A DNA stretch of 64,000 bases from Pseudomonas sp. FP2335 (lineage in GTDB: Bacteria > Pseudomonadota > Gammaproteobacteria > Pseudomonadales > Pseudomonadaceae). The translations under genes and the position numbers were made by a program. The stretch is from assembly GCF_030687535.1 (NCBI RefSeq), contig NZ_CP117437.1, positions 4,361,501 through 4,425,500 of the forward strand, in the 5' to 3' direction. Shown one piece after another: positions 53,794 to 62,655 of this stretch. The notes under the pieces were generated by a model. The model made no database searches and was not told the origin of the DNA. It saw nothing but the letters and a program-made list of their open reading frames with translations. Each line of letters begins with the position of its first letter. Position 1 is the stretch's first letter.

Positions 53794-54767
53794 CTACGTT
53801 CTGGAGTCTGTACGTCACAGTCCTCAGCCTGGGAACCATCTTCGCCCTGACCTGGCTGTTGCTGTCGACCCGCAGGGGGCAGCGCGCCGAACAAACCGAC
53901 GAGACCGTCGGCCACTCGTTCGACGGCATCGAGGAATACGACAACCCACTGCCGAAATGGTGGTTCATGCTGTTCGTCGGCACCATCATCTTCGCCCTCG
54001 GTTACCTGGCGCTGTACCCCGGCCTGGGCAACTGGAAAGGCCTGCTGCCGGGCTACGCCTACCTCGACAACGACAAGCAAACCCCCTTCGCCAACGGCCA
54101 GGCCGGCTGGACCGGCGTGCATGAATGGGAAAAGGAAATGGCCAAGTCGGACGCCAAGTTCGGGCCGATCTTCGCCAAATTCGCGTCGATGCCGATTGAA
54201 GAAGTGGCCAAGGACCCGCAAGCCCTGAAGATGGGTGGCCGCTTGTTCGCCTCCAACTGCTCGGTGTGTCACGGTTCCGATGCCAAGGGCGCCTATGGCT
54301 TCCCCAACCTGACCGACGCCGACTGGCGCTGGGGCGGCGAGCCGGCAACGATCAAGGAAACCATCATGAAAGGCCGCCACGCGATCATGCCGGCCTGGGC
54401 CGAAGTGATTGGCGAGCAAGGCGTGGCCGACGTGGCCGGTTTTGTACTGACCAACCTCGATGGCCGCAAACTGCCGGAAGGCGCCAAGGCCGACGTGGCC
54501 AACGGCGAGAAACTCTTCGCCACCAACTGCGTCGCCTGCCACGGCCCGGCCGGTAAAGGCACCCCAGCCATGGGCGCGCCGGACCTGACTCACCCTGGCG
54601 CGTTCATCTACGGTTCGAGCTTCGCCCAACTGCAACAGACCATCCGTTACGGCCGTCAGGGCCAGATGCCTGCGCAGGAACAACTGCAAGGCAACGACAA
54701 GGTGCACTTGCTGGCGGCGTATGTTTACAGCCTGTCCCATGGCGACAAGAAGGCTGAGGAGCAGTAA
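53790..54767 (+). CDS. ccoP: Cytochrome cbb3 oxidase subunit III (second copy)
   Basis: A 325-residue di-haem cytochrome c with haem sites CSVCH and CVACH. It has about 14 extra residues after LPGYAY ([16 protein letters not shown]) compared with the first copy, placed just beyond the second membrane helix on the periplasmic side. That insertion is the clearest way to tell the two isoenzymes apart. It is the last gene of ccoNOQP-2; a REP pair follows. Confidence 0.97.
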   Translation: MTTFWSLYVTVLSLGTIFALTWLLLSTRRGQRAEQTDETVGHSFDGIEEYDNPLPKWWFMLFVGTIIFALGYLALYPGLGNWKGLLPGYAYLDNDKQTPFANGQAGWTGVHEWEKEMAKSDAKFGPIFAKFASMPIEEVAKDPQALKMGGRLFASNCSVCHGSDAKGAYGFPNLTDADWRWGGEPATIKETIMKGRHAIMPAWAEVIGEQGVADVAGFVLTNLDGRKLPEGAKADVANGEKLFATNCVACHGPAGKGTPAMGAPDLTHPGAFIYGSSFAQLQQTIRYGRQGQMPAQEQLQGNDKVHLLAAYVYSLSHGDKKAEEQ

Positions 54768-54803
54768 CGCCGCTCACCACCTTTGAAAACCCTGAAAAAC
54801 CGG

Positions 54804-54892
54804 TGTGGGAGCGGGCTTGCCCGCGAATGCGATAGTCCAGGCACAGAGGTGTCGACTGGTACACCGCATTCGCGGGCAAGCCCGCTCCCACA
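54804..54892. repeat. REP pair (GAGCGGGCTTG class)
   Basis: Inverted arms TGTGGGAGCGGGCTTGCCCG and CGGGCAAGCCCGCTCCCACA, continued inward by CGAATGCG/CGCATTCG. It is placed 37 bp after the ccoP2 stop. Confidence 0.9.
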
Positions 54893-54965
54893 TCAGCTTC
54901 ATCACATCAGATCGCTGGTTTTTGAAGGCCGAGCCCGCCAAAACCGACCATACTTGCCAAGTCAA

Positions 54966-54979
54966 TTGATCCAGATCAC
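54966..54979. promoter_or_regulatory. ANR/FNR box before ccoG
   Basis: TTGAT-CCAG-ATCAC differs at only the last base from the consensus. It is 150 bp upstream of ccoG, suggesting that the assembly genes are induced with the oxidases at low oxygen. Confidence 0.7.
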
Positions 54980-55129
54980 GTACACCATCAATTGATTTCC
55001 CCCAACGCGACCAAAGGTCGCACCCTTTGCGCACCATCGGGGGCGTATCATTAGGCCACTGCAACACCCTTAATTTGACCCCGGCCGGCACGTACTGACC
55101 GAGGCAAATCTCCACCGCCGTGGGATGCA

Positions 55130-56536
55130 ATGATGAGCGACCAGATACCGGTACATGACGTTACCCCCCCTGCCAAAACCGTCGATCTCTACGCCTCGCG
55201 AGAGAAAATCTACACCCGCGCCTTCACTGGCCTGTTCCGCAATCTGCGCATGCTCGGCGGCGCCGGATTGTTCCTGCTCTACTTCGGCACCGTGTGGCTG
55301 AACTGGGGTGGCCACCAGGCTGTGTGGTGGAACCTGCCGGAACGTAAATTCTTTATTTTTGGCGCCACCTTCTGGCCCCAGGACTTCATCCTGCTTTCGG
55401 GCATTCTGATCGTTGCGGCCTTTGGCCTGTTCTTTATCACCGTCTACGCCGGGCGCGTGTGGTGCGGGTATACCTGCCCGCAAAGCGTGTGGACGTGGAT
55501 TTTCATGTGGTGCGAAAAGGTCACCGAAGGCGACCGCAACCAGCGCATCAAGCTCGACAAGGCACCGATGGGCGCCAACAAGTTCCTGCGCAAATTCAGC
55601 AAGCACACGCTGTGGCTGCTGATCGGCTTTGTCACCGGCATGACCTTTGTCGGCTACTTCTCGCCGATCCGCGAGCTGGTGATCGACTTCTTCACCGGCC
55701 AGGCCGATGGCTGGTCGTATTTCTGGGTTGGCTTTTTCACCCTCGCCACCTACGGCAACGCCGGCTGGCTGCGCGAGCAGGTGTGCATCTACATGTGTCC
55801 GTACGCGCGCTTCCAGAGCGTGATGTTCGATAAAGACACCCTGATCGTTTCCTACGACCCGCGCCGTGGCGAACTACGCGGCCCACGTAAAAAAGGCAGC
55901 GACTACAAGGCCCAGGGCCTGGGCGATTGCATCGATTGCACGATGTGCGTGCAGGTGTGCCCGACCGGGATCGACATCCGCGACGGCTTGCAGATCGAAT
56001 GCATCGGTTGCGCGGCGTGCATCGACGCCTGCGACAACATCATGGACAAGATGGACTACCCGCGCGGCCTGATCAGCTACACCACCGAGCACAATCTGTC
56101 CGGGCAGAAGACCCACAAACTGCGCCCCCGCCTGATCGGCTACGCGCTGGTATTGCTGGCAATGATCGGCCTGCTGGTCGCCGCCTTCTTCATGCGTTCG
56201 CTGGTCGGTTTCGACGTGAGCAAGGACCGTGTGCTGTACCGCGAAAACGCCGAAGGCCGCATCGAAAACGTCTACAGCCTGAAGATCATGAACAAGGACC
56301 AGCGCGACCACACCTACGTGCTCGACGCCGCCGGCCTGCCGGACCTGAAGCTGCAAGGCCGCCGCGAGATCAAGGTGGCTGCGGGCGACATCATCAGCAT
56401 GCCGGTAGAGCTGTCGAGTGCGCCGGAGCAATTGCCGTCCAGCACCAACGAGGTCAAATTCATCCTCACCGATGCCGACGACCCCGACGTGCGTATTGAA
56501 GCCAAGAGCCGATTCATTGGCCCACAAGTCCGTTAA
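55130..56536 (+). CDS. ccoG: cbb3 oxidase accessory protein CcoG (FixG/RdxA)
   Basis: A 468-residue inner-membrane iron-sulfur protein that reduces copper during CuB assembly of cbb3 oxidase. Membrane helices lie in residues 35-200 and near 335-355. Two [4Fe-4S] ferredoxin motifs are visible, CIDCTMCVQVCPTG and CIGCAACIDACDNI; the N-terminal CGYTCPQSVWTW holds further cysteines. A C-terminal immunoglobulin-like domain (FixG_C) completes it. Start ATG 55130 or 55133. Confidence 0.95.
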   Translation: MMSDQIPVHDVTPPAKTVDLYASREKIYTRAFTGLFRNLRMLGGAGLFLLYFGTVWLNWGGHQAVWWNLPERKFFIFGATFWPQDFILLSGILIVAAFGLFFITVYAGRVWCGYTCPQSVWTWIFMWCEKVTEGDRNQRIKLDKAPMGANKFLRKFSKHTLWLLIGFVTGMTFVGYFSPIRELVIDFFTGQADGWSYFWVGFFTLATYGNAGWLREQVCIYMCPYARFQSVMFDKDTLIVSYDPRRGELRGPRKKGSDYKAQGLGDCIDCTMCVQVCPTGIDIRDGLQIECIGCAACIDACDNIMDKMDYPRGLISYTTEHNLSGQKTHKLRPRLIGYALVLLAMIGLLVAAFFMRSLVGFDVSKDRVLYRENAEGRIENVYSLKIMNKDQRDHTYVLDAAGLPDLKLQGRREIKVAAGDIISMPVELSSAPEQLPSSTNEVKFILTDADDPDVRIEAKSRFIGPQVR

Positions 56537-56556
56537 GTTAAATAGAGAGCAGAACA

Positions 56557-57096
56557 ATGCCCGTAGCGACTGCCACAAGCCCTTGGTACAAGCACCTCTG
56601 GCCCTGGATCATCATTGCCATCCTGGCCTGCTCGGTGACTTTGACCTTGTCCATGGTAACCATCGCGGTGAACAACCCGGATAACCTGGTCAACGACAAC
56701 TACTACGAGGCAGGCAAAGGCATCAACCGTTCCCTCGACCGCGAACTGCTGGCCCAGACCCTGCAAATGCGCGCCAAGGTGCACCTGGATGAGCTGACCG
56801 GCGAAGTCGACGTGCACCTGACCGGCAACAGCAACCCGGCCAACCTGGAACTCAACCTGATTTCCCCGACCCAACCGGAGAAGGACCGCAAGATCAACCT
56901 GGCCCGCAGCGCCAGCGAACCCGGCCGCTATATCGGCCAGGTCACCGACAAGGTCGAAGGCCGCCGTTTCGTCGAACTGCTTGGGGTGGAAGGCGACCGC
57001 ACCTGGCGCATGTTCGAAGAGGAGCAGGTCAGCCACGACAAGGATTTGCTGTTGGGGGATGAACCGCTGCAAGGTGCCGAAGACCTGAAAAAGTAA
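56557..57096 (+). CDS. ccoH: cbb3 assembly protein CcoH (FixH)
   Basis: A 179-residue protein with one N-terminal membrane helix (WIIIAILACSVTLTLSMVTI) and a periplasmic FixH beta domain that includes the conserved NDNYYEAGKGINRSLDRE. FixH stabilises the oxidase during assembly. It follows ccoG by 20 bp in the same unit. The length is normal. Confidence 0.92.
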   Translation: MPVATATSPWYKHLWPWIIIAILACSVTLTLSMVTIAVNNPDNLVNDNYYEAGKGINRSLDRELLAQTLQMRAKVHLDELTGEVDVHLTGNSNPANLELNLISPTQPEKDRKINLARSASEPGRYIGQVTDKVEGRRFVELLGVEGDRTWRMFEEEQVSHDKDLLLGDEPLQGAEDLKK

Positions 57097-57111
57097 CAAC
57101 CGGCGCTTCGC

Positions 57112-57180
57112 GCATCGCGGGCAAGCCCGCTCCCACAGGGGACCGCGATCTACCTGTGGGCGCGGGCTTGCCCGCGATGC
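57112..57180. repeat. REP pair inside the ccoGHIS unit, tail-to-tail
   Basis: GCATCGCGGGCAAGCCCGCT... (57112-57138) and its near-exact reverse complement (57154-57180; one base GGGCGC for GGGAGC). It separates ccoH from ccoI and may alter the stoichiometry between them. Confidence 0.9.
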
Positions 57181-57210
57181 GGCCCTCCCAGCCACTACAG
57201 ATTCCAAACC

Positions 57211-59655
57211 ATGACCACCCCTTGCTACCACTGCGCCCTGCCCGTCCCCTCCGGCAGCCGGTTCACCGCCGAAATCCTCGGCGAACGCCGCGAACTCTGC
57301 TGCCCGGGTTGCCAGGCGGTGGCCGAAGCCATCGTCGCCGGCGGCCTGGAAAGCTACTACCAGCACCGCAGCGAAGCCTCGGCCAACCCCGAGGCGCTGC
57401 CGGTGCAACTGGTGGACGAACTGGCGCTGTATGACCGCGCCGACGTGCAAAAACCCTTCGTCCACCACAGTGGCGAGCTCGCCGAAACCACCCTGTTGAT
57501 GGAAGGCATCAGCTGCGCCGCCTGCGGCTGGCTGATCGAAAAACACCTGCGCAACCTGCCCGCCGTGGCCGAGGCGCGCCTGAACCTGTCCAACCATCGC
57601 CTGCACGTGCGCTGGGCCGATGGGCAATTGCCGTTGAGCCAATTGCTCAGCGAGTTGCGCCATATCGGTTACGCCGCCCACCCCTATCAGGCCGACCGTG
57701 CCGCCGAGCAACTGGCCAACGAAAACCGCCTGGCCCTGCGCCAGCTCGGCGTCGCCGGATTGCTGTGGTTCCAGGCGATGATGGCAACCATGGCCACCTG
57801 GCCGGAATTCAATATCGACCTGAGCGCGGAGCTGCACGTTATCCTGCGCTGGGTGGCGATGTTTCTGACAACCCCCATCGTGTTCTACAGCTGCGCGCCA
57901 TTCTTCAAGGGCGCCCTGCGCGACTTGCGCACCCGCCACCTGACCATGGATGTGTCGGTGTCCCTGGCAATTGGCGGGGCCTATCTGGCGGGGATCTGGA
58001 CCGCGATCACCGGCGTCGGCGAGCTCTACTTCGATGCCGTGGGCATGTTTGCCCTGTTCCTGCTGGCCGGCCGTTACCTGGAGCGGCGCGCGCGGGAACG
58101 CACGGCGGCGGCCACCGCGCAGTTGGTCAACCTGTTGCCCGCCTCGTGCCTGCGCCTCAAGACCGATGGCCAGAGCGAACGCATCCTGCTGCGTGAATTG
58201 GCCGTGGGTGACCGCGTGCTGGTGCATCCCGGCGCGGTGTTGCCGGCGGATGGGGTGATCCTCGACGGTCAATCGAGCATCGACGAGTCCCTGCTCACCG
58301 GCGAATACCTGCCACAACCACGCCAGGTCGGCGATGCGGTCACCGCCGGTACGCTGAATGTCGAAGGCGCGCTGAGCGTCGAAGTGCGCGCCCTGGGCCA
58401 CGACACCCGCCTGTCCGCCATCGTGCGCCTGCTGGAACGGGCCCAGGCCGAGAAGCCGCGCCTGGCCGAAATCGCCGACCGCGCCGCGCAGTGGTTCCTG
58501 CTGTGCTCGCTGATTGCCGCTGGCGTGATCGGCCTGGTGTGGTGGCAACTGGATTCGTCGCGGGCGTTCTGGATCGTGCTGGCGATGCTGGTCGCCACCT
58601 GCCCGTGCGCCTTGTCGCTGGCCACGCCGACCGCCCTTACCGCCGCCACCGGCACCCTGCACAAACTCGGGCTGCTGCTGACCCGCGGCCATGTGTTGGA
58701 AGGCCTGAACCAGATCGACACGGTGATTTTCGACAAGACCGGCACCCTCACCGAAGGGCGCCTGGCACTGCGCGCGATCCGCCCGTTGAGCGCACTGAAC
58801 AGCGACGACTGCCTGAGCCTCGCCGCCGCCCTCGAAAACCGCTCCGAACACCCTATCGCCCGCGCCTTTGGCCGCGCACCGCTGGCCGCCGACGAAGTGC
58901 TCAGCTCCCCCGGCCTTGGCCTGGAAGGCCACGTAGGCGAGCGCCAGTTGCGCATCGGCCAGCCGGCCTTTGTGTGTGCACTGAGCGGCTGTGCAATCCC
59001 GACGCCCCCCGATGAAGCCGGCCAATGGCTGCTGTTGGGCGACACCCAGGGTGCCCTCGCCTGGTTCGTCCTCGATGACCGTTTGCGCAGCGACGCCCCG
59101 GCGCTTTTGGCGGCGTGCAAGGCCCGCGGCTGGCGTACGCTGCTGCTGTCGGGGGACAGCTCGCCGATGGTCGCCAGCGTCGCCGCCGAGCTGGGTATCG
59201 ACGAAGCCCACGGCGGCCTGCGCCCCGACGACAAGCTGCACATGCTGCAACAGTTGCACCAGCAGGGCCGCAAGGTGCTGATGCTCGGCGACGGAGTCAA
59301 CGATGTACCCGTGCTCGCCGCCGCCGACATCAGCGTGGCCATGGGTTCAGCCACCGACCTGGCGAAAACCAGCGCCGATGCAGTGTTGCTGTCCAACCGC
59401 CTGGACGCGCTGGTGCACGCCTTTAGCTTGGCGCGGCGCACCCGTCGGGTCATCATTGAAAACCTGTTGTGGGCGGGCTTGTACAATGGCCTTATGCTGC
59501 CGTTTGCCGCCCTGGGTTGGATCACACCGATTTGGGCAGCGGTCGGCATGTCCCTCAGTTCATTGACCGTGGTGCTCAACGCCCTGCGCCTGACTCGTCA
59601 ACCGAGCGCGCCGGCCGCCAACGCCCCTTTAGTCACCCGTCCGCTGCCGGCGTGA
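57211..59655 (+). CDS. ccoI: Copper-exporting P-type ATPase for cbb3 assembly (CcoI/FixI)
   Basis: An 814-residue P1B ATPase of the CtpA/FixI branch, supplying copper to periplasmic assembly of cbb3 oxidase. An N-terminal cysteine-rich segment (CYHCALPVP, CCPGCQ), a heavy-metal domain with GISCAACGWLIEK near residue 100, eight helices, the TGE motif (LLTGEYLPQP), transport site CPCALSLATPTAL, phosphorylation site DKTGTLTEG, the HP motif (SEHPIARAFG) and hinge GDGVNDVPVLAAADIS are all intact. Confidence 0.96.
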   Translation: MTTPCYHCALPVPSGSRFTAEILGERRELCCPGCQAVAEAIVAGGLESYYQHRSEASANPEALPVQLVDELALYDRADVQKPFVHHSGELAETTLLMEGISCAACGWLIEKHLRNLPAVAEARLNLSNHRLHVRWADGQLPLSQLLSELRHIGYAAHPYQADRAAEQLANENRLALRQLGVAGLLWFQAMMATMATWPEFNIDLSAELHVILRWVAMFLTTPIVFYSCAPFFKGALRDLRTRHLTMDVSVSLAIGGAYLAGIWTAITGVGELYFDAVGMFALFLLAGRYLERRARERTAAATAQLVNLLPASCLRLKTDGQSERILLRELAVGDRVLVHPGAVLPADGVILDGQSSIDESLLTGEYLPQPRQVGDAVTAGTLNVEGALSVEVRALGHDTRLSAIVRLLERAQAEKPRLAEIADRAAQWFLLCSLIAAGVIGLVWWQLDSSRAFWIVLAMLVATCPCALSLATPTALTAATGTLHKLGLLLTRGHVLEGLNQIDTVIFDKTGTLTEGRLALRAIRPLSALNSDDCLSLAAALENRSEHPIARAFGRAPLAADEVLSSPGLGLEGHVGERQLRIGQPAFVCALSGCAIPTPPDEAGQWLLLGDTQGALAWFVLDDRLRSDAPALLAACKARGWRTLLLSGDSSPMVASVAAELGIDEAHGGLRPDDKLHMLQQLHQQGRKVLMLGDGVNDVPVLAAADISVAMGSATDLAKTSADAVLLSNRLDALVHAFSLARRTRRVIIENLLWAGLYNGLMLPFAALGWITPIWAAVGMSLSSLTVVLNALRLTRQPSAPAANAPLVTRPLPA

Positions 59656-59677
59656 GCCGCGCGAACATGGAGTACAC

Positions 59678-59890
59678 ATGCCAGCTCTCTACGTGATGAT
59701 TCCGGCGGCGCTGCTGTTGGTAGGCGTGGCCATCTACATCTTCTTCTGGGCGGTGGACAGCGGCCAGTACGACGACCTCGACGGCCCGGCCCACAGCGTA
59801 CTGTTCGACGATCAGGACCCCAACCACCTGGCCGCCGTCGACGAAGCCAACCACCCCGAACAACCACCGAAAGACCCGCCCCATGCTTGA
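59678..59890 (+). CDS. ccoS: cbb3 oxidase assembly protein CcoS
   Basis: A 70-residue single-helix protein: MPALYVMIPAALLLVGVAIY, followed by IFFWAVDSGQYDDLDGPAHS, the standard CcoS motif with an acidic QYDDLDGPA. It is needed to insert cofactors into cbb3 oxidase. Its 3' end overlaps the following SafE-like gene by 8 bp. Confidence 0.93.
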   Translation: MPALYVMIPAALLLVGVAIYIFFWAVDSGQYDDLDGPAHSVLFDDQDPNHLAAVDEANHPEQPPKDPPHA

Positions 59891-60566
59891 ACTGGCGCCA
59901 TTGCTGGTCTCCGCGCTGATCCTCGGCCTGCTGGGCGGCGGCCATTGCCTGGGCATGTGCGGCGGGCTGATGGGCGCGTTGACCCTGGCGATCCCCAAGG
60001 AACAACGCAGCCGCCGGTTTCGCCTGCTGCTGGCGTACAACCTGGGGCGCATCCTCAGCTATGCCACCGCCGGTTTGTTGATCGGCCTGGCGGGCTGGGC
60101 CGTGGCCAACAGCCCGGCGGCAATGTTCATGCGCGTGCTCGCCGGGCTGCTGCTGATCTGCATGGGTCTGTACCTGGCCGGTTGGTGGGGCGGCCTGACC
60201 CGCATCGAGAGCCTCGGGCGCGGCCTGTGGCGGCATATCCAGCCGATTGCCAACCGTTTGCTGCCGGTGTCCAGCCTGCCACGTGCGTTGCTGTTGGGCG
60301 CGCTGTGGGGCTGGTTGCCGTGCGGGTTGGTCTACAGCACCTTGCTGTGGGCGGCGAGCCAGGGCAATGCGCTCGACAGCGCAGTGCTGATGCTCGCGTT
60401 TGGCCTGGGCACCTGGCCGGTGCTGCTGGCCACCGGGCTCGCGGCGGAGCGGGTGACCGCGTTATTGCGCAAGCGCAGCGTGCGCATGGCGGGTGGCGTG
60501 CTGGTCATGCTCTTCGGGATCTGGACGCTGCCCGGCCCGCATCAGCACCTGTTGATGGGCCACTGA
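59883..60566 (+). CDS. TauE/SafE-like membrane protein linked to cbb3 assembly
   Basis: A 227-residue inner-membrane protein with six helices of the SafE/DsbD-like (PF13386) type. LGGGHCLGMCGGLMGALTL holds a Cys-x3-Cys pair with an adjacent His, a pattern fit for copper or thiol chemistry; the second half repeats the motif as GWLPCGLVYSTLLW. It overlaps ccoS by 8 bp. P. aeruginosa has the same gene (PA1547) in this place. Metal transport or redox support for cbb3 is inferred, not shown. Confidence 0.85.
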   Translation: MLELAPLLVSALILGLLGGGHCLGMCGGLMGALTLAIPKEQRSRRFRLLLAYNLGRILSYATAGLLIGLAGWAVANSPAAMFMRVLAGLLLICMGLYLAGWWGGLTRIESLGRGLWRHIQPIANRLLPVSSLPRALLLGALWGWLPCGLVYSTLLWAASQGNALDSAVLMLAFGLGTWPVLLATGLAAERVTALLRKRSVRMAGGVLVMLFGIWTLPGPHQHLLMGH

Positions 60567-60595
60567 ATCGCTCTGTGGCATAGCGCCGCTGCCTG

Positions 60596-60609
60596 TTGAT
60601 GCAAATCAA
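60596..60609. promoter_or_regulatory. Perfect ANR/FNR box before hemN
   Basis: TTGAT-GCAA-ATCAA matches the consensus fully. A -10 candidate TAGACT (60632-60637) would place the transcription start 41.5 bases from the box centre, the spacing of class II FNR-activated promoters. Confidence 0.88.
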
Positions 60610-60669
60610 GGTGCCCTCCCCGCAACGCCCCTAGACTCGGCCCATTAGCCTATCCGGGGGAACGCCCGC

Positions 60670-62052
60670 ATGCTCGACGCCATTCGTTGGGACACTGATC
60701 TGATTCATCGCTACGACTTGGCGGGGCCGCGCTACACGTCCTACCCCACCGCCGTACAATTCGACAGCCAGGTCGGCACCTTCGACCTGCTCCACGCCCT
60801 GCGCGACAGCCGCAAGGCCGCGCGACCGCTGTCGCTGTACGTGCACGTGCCATTCTGCGCGAACATTTGCTACTACTGCGCCTGCAACAAGGTCATCACC
60901 AAGGATCGCGGGCGCGCCCAAGGCTACTTGCAGCGTCTGGAGCAAGAGATCCAGTTGATGGCCTGCCATCTCGACCCGAAACAGCCAGTGGAGCAACTGC
61001 ACTTCGGCGGCGGCACCCCGACGTTTCTCAGCCACGATGAACTGCGCCAGGTCATGGCCAGCCTGCGCCGCCACTTCAATTTGCTCGACGACGATTCCGG
61101 CGACTACGGCATCGAGATCGACCCACGCGAAGCCGACTGGGCCACCATGGGCCTGCTGCGTGAGCTGGGCTTCAACCGTGTGAGCATCGGCCTGCAAGAC
61201 CTCGACCCCGAGGTGCAGCGCGCGGTCAATCGCCTGCAAAGCCTGGAAGAAACCCGCGCAGTCATCGATGCCGCGCGCACCCTGCAATTTCGCTCGATCA
61301 ATATCGACCTGATCTACGGCCTGCCCAAGCAAACGCCGATCAACTTCGCGCGTACCGTGGAAGAAGTGATCAAGCTGCAACCCGATCGCCTGTCGGTGTT
61401 CAACTACGCCCACTTGCCGGAACGCTTCATGCCGCAGCGGCGGATCAACACCGACGACCTGCCCTCCCCGGCGGAAAAACTGCTGATGCTGCAAACCACC
61501 ATCGAGCAACTGACCCAGGCCGGCTATCGCTACATCGGCATGGACCACTTCGCCCTGCCGGATGACGAATTGGCCATCGCCCAGGAAGAAGGCACCCTGC
61601 AACGCAACTTCCAGGGCTACACCACCCACGGCCATTGCGACCTGATCGGCCTGGGCGTGTCGGCCATCAGCCAGATCGGCGACCTGTATTGCCAGAACAG
61701 CAGCGACCTCAACGCCTACCAGAACACCCTGGCCGGCGCGCAACTGGCCACCAGCCGTGGCTTGGTGTGCACCACGGACGATCGTTTGCGGCGGGAAGTG
61801 ATCCAGCAGTTGATCTGCAATTTCAGCCTGGCATTCGACAAGGTCGAACAGGCCTTCAATATCGATTTTCGCGGCTATTTCGACGAGATCTGGCCGCAAC
61901 TCGAAGCCATGGCGGCAGACGGCCTGATCGAACTCGACGCCCAGGGCATCCGGGTGTTGCCAGCCGGGCGGTTGCTGGTGCGGTCGGTGTGCATGGTGTT
62001 CGATGCGTACCTGGAGCACCAGAACCGGCAGCGGTTCTCCCGGGTGATCTGA
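60670..62052 (+). CDS. hemN: Oxygen-independent coproporphyrinogen III dehydrogenase
   Basis: A 460-residue radical-SAM enzyme that makes protoporphyrinogen IX without oxygen. The cluster motif is PFCANICYYCACNK with Cys63, Cys67 and Cys70, plus Cys72 conserved in genuine HemN. HFGGGTPTFLSHDELRQVM and RVSIGLQDLDPEVQRAVNRL are the other standard blocks. The length equals E. coli HemN (457), not the shorter HemW. A perfect ANR box lies upstream. The stop abuts that of the next, convergent gene. Confidence 0.96.
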   Translation: MLDAIRWDTDLIHRYDLAGPRYTSYPTAVQFDSQVGTFDLLHALRDSRKAARPLSLYVHVPFCANICYYCACNKVITKDRGRAQGYLQRLEQEIQLMACHLDPKQPVEQLHFGGGTPTFLSHDELRQVMASLRRHFNLLDDDSGDYGIEIDPREADWATMGLLRELGFNRVSIGLQDLDPEVQRAVNRLQSLEETRAVIDAARTLQFRSINIDLIYGLPKQTPINFARTVEEVIKLQPDRLSVFNYAHLPERFMPQRRINTDDLPSPAEKLLMLQTTIEQLTQAGYRYIGMDHFALPDDELAIAQEEGTLQRNFQGYTTHGHCDLIGLGVSAISQIGDLYCQNSSDLNAYQNTLAGAQLATSRGLVCTTDDRLRREVIQQLICNFSLAFDKVEQAFNIDFRGYFDEIWPQLEAMAADGLIELDAQGIRVLPAGRLLVRSVCMVFDAYLEHQNRQRFSRVI

Positions 62053-62502
62053 TCAACTCGACAACGCGAGGACTTTTCCGACGTCTTCCGAGCTCATGCC
62101 TTTCATTGCCTTGGCCAGGGACACCTGGGCGGTGACGAGCCCGGCCTGCAAGGAGCTGATGGCGGTTTGCAGGTTGGCGGTCTTCATCTGCCGTTCCTCT
62201 GCCGTCAGGCTTTGGTCCATGGCGATGGCTTGCAGCTCGGCCATCTTTTCCTCGAGCTGCTGCTTGATCTGGCGGATCATCTTCAGGATCTGTTTGACGT
62301 TATCGTCCAGGCCGCTGTCGTCGATGTCCGAATCGGGGCTTTTTGCCGCAGCCGCCTTGAATGCATCCGAGGAAATCGTCACCTTGACGCCTTCGGCCGC
62401 TGGCAACGCGGCGGTGTCCTTATCCTCGACCGCAGCGGTCGGCTGCGCGTCCGGCACCGTCGGCACGCGGAGCTGGGGGTTATTGACCGCGAAAACAATC
62501 AT
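62053..62502 (-). CDS. Unrecognised helical protein between hemN and anr
   Basis: A 149-residue protein, no signal peptide. It begins MIVFAVNNPQLRVPTVPDAQ, has a disordered, acidic N-terminal half, then an amphipathic helical coiled coil (DNVKQILKMIRQIKQQLEEK, MAELQAIAMDQSLTAEERQM). The C-terminal half (ISSLQAGLVTAQVSLAKAMK) is also helical. ATG 62502 has AGGAG upstream. The same location in P. aeruginosa holds the hypothetical gene PA1545, so the neighbourhood is conserved, but I do not know a function. A 20-bp palindrome lies 32 bp upstream. Confidence 0.75.
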   Translation of the reverse strand: MIVFAVNNPQLRVPTVPDAQPTAAVEDKDTAALPAAEGVKVTISSDAFKAAAAKSPDSDIDDSGLDDNVKQILKMIRQIKQQLEEKMAELQAIAMDQSLTAEERQMKTANLQTAISSLQAGLVTAQVSLAKAMKGMSSEDVGKVLALSS

Positions 62503-62533
62503 GGGCTGAGCTCCTGCTCGTAAAAACACGTCC

Positions 62534-62553
62534 TTGTATCGGCCTCGATACAA
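62534..62553. promoter_or_regulatory. 20-bp palindrome between the hypothetical gene and anr
   Basis: TTGTATCG-GCCT-CGATACAA, perfect 8-bp arms. It lies 32 bp before the minus-strand gene and 103 bp before anr, so it could control either. It does not fit an ANR box. Confidence 0.5.
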
Positions 62554-62655
62554 AAAGCTTTATACCTTTGCCGGTTTTTTGTACAGGCTGGCCTCCTTGC
62601 CCCCCAGTGCGTTACCCTTACGTCTTATGTGTGTTTCCCCACAAGGATTTAATAA

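Larger units (their letters stand above)
54768..55129. other. Region between ccoP2 and ccoG
   Basis: About 360 bp: a REP pair (54804-54892), an ANR box (54966-54979), and a repeated TCAATTGAT motif (54962-54970 and 54988-54996). No gene is seen. ccoGHIS therefore seems to have its own promoter. Confidence 0.7.

Noticed and set aside
56533..59259. A 908-codon minus-strand open frame opposite ccoH and ccoI
   Set aside because: It runs across two certain genes and a REP pair, and has Q/A/G-rich composition typical of antisense frames.
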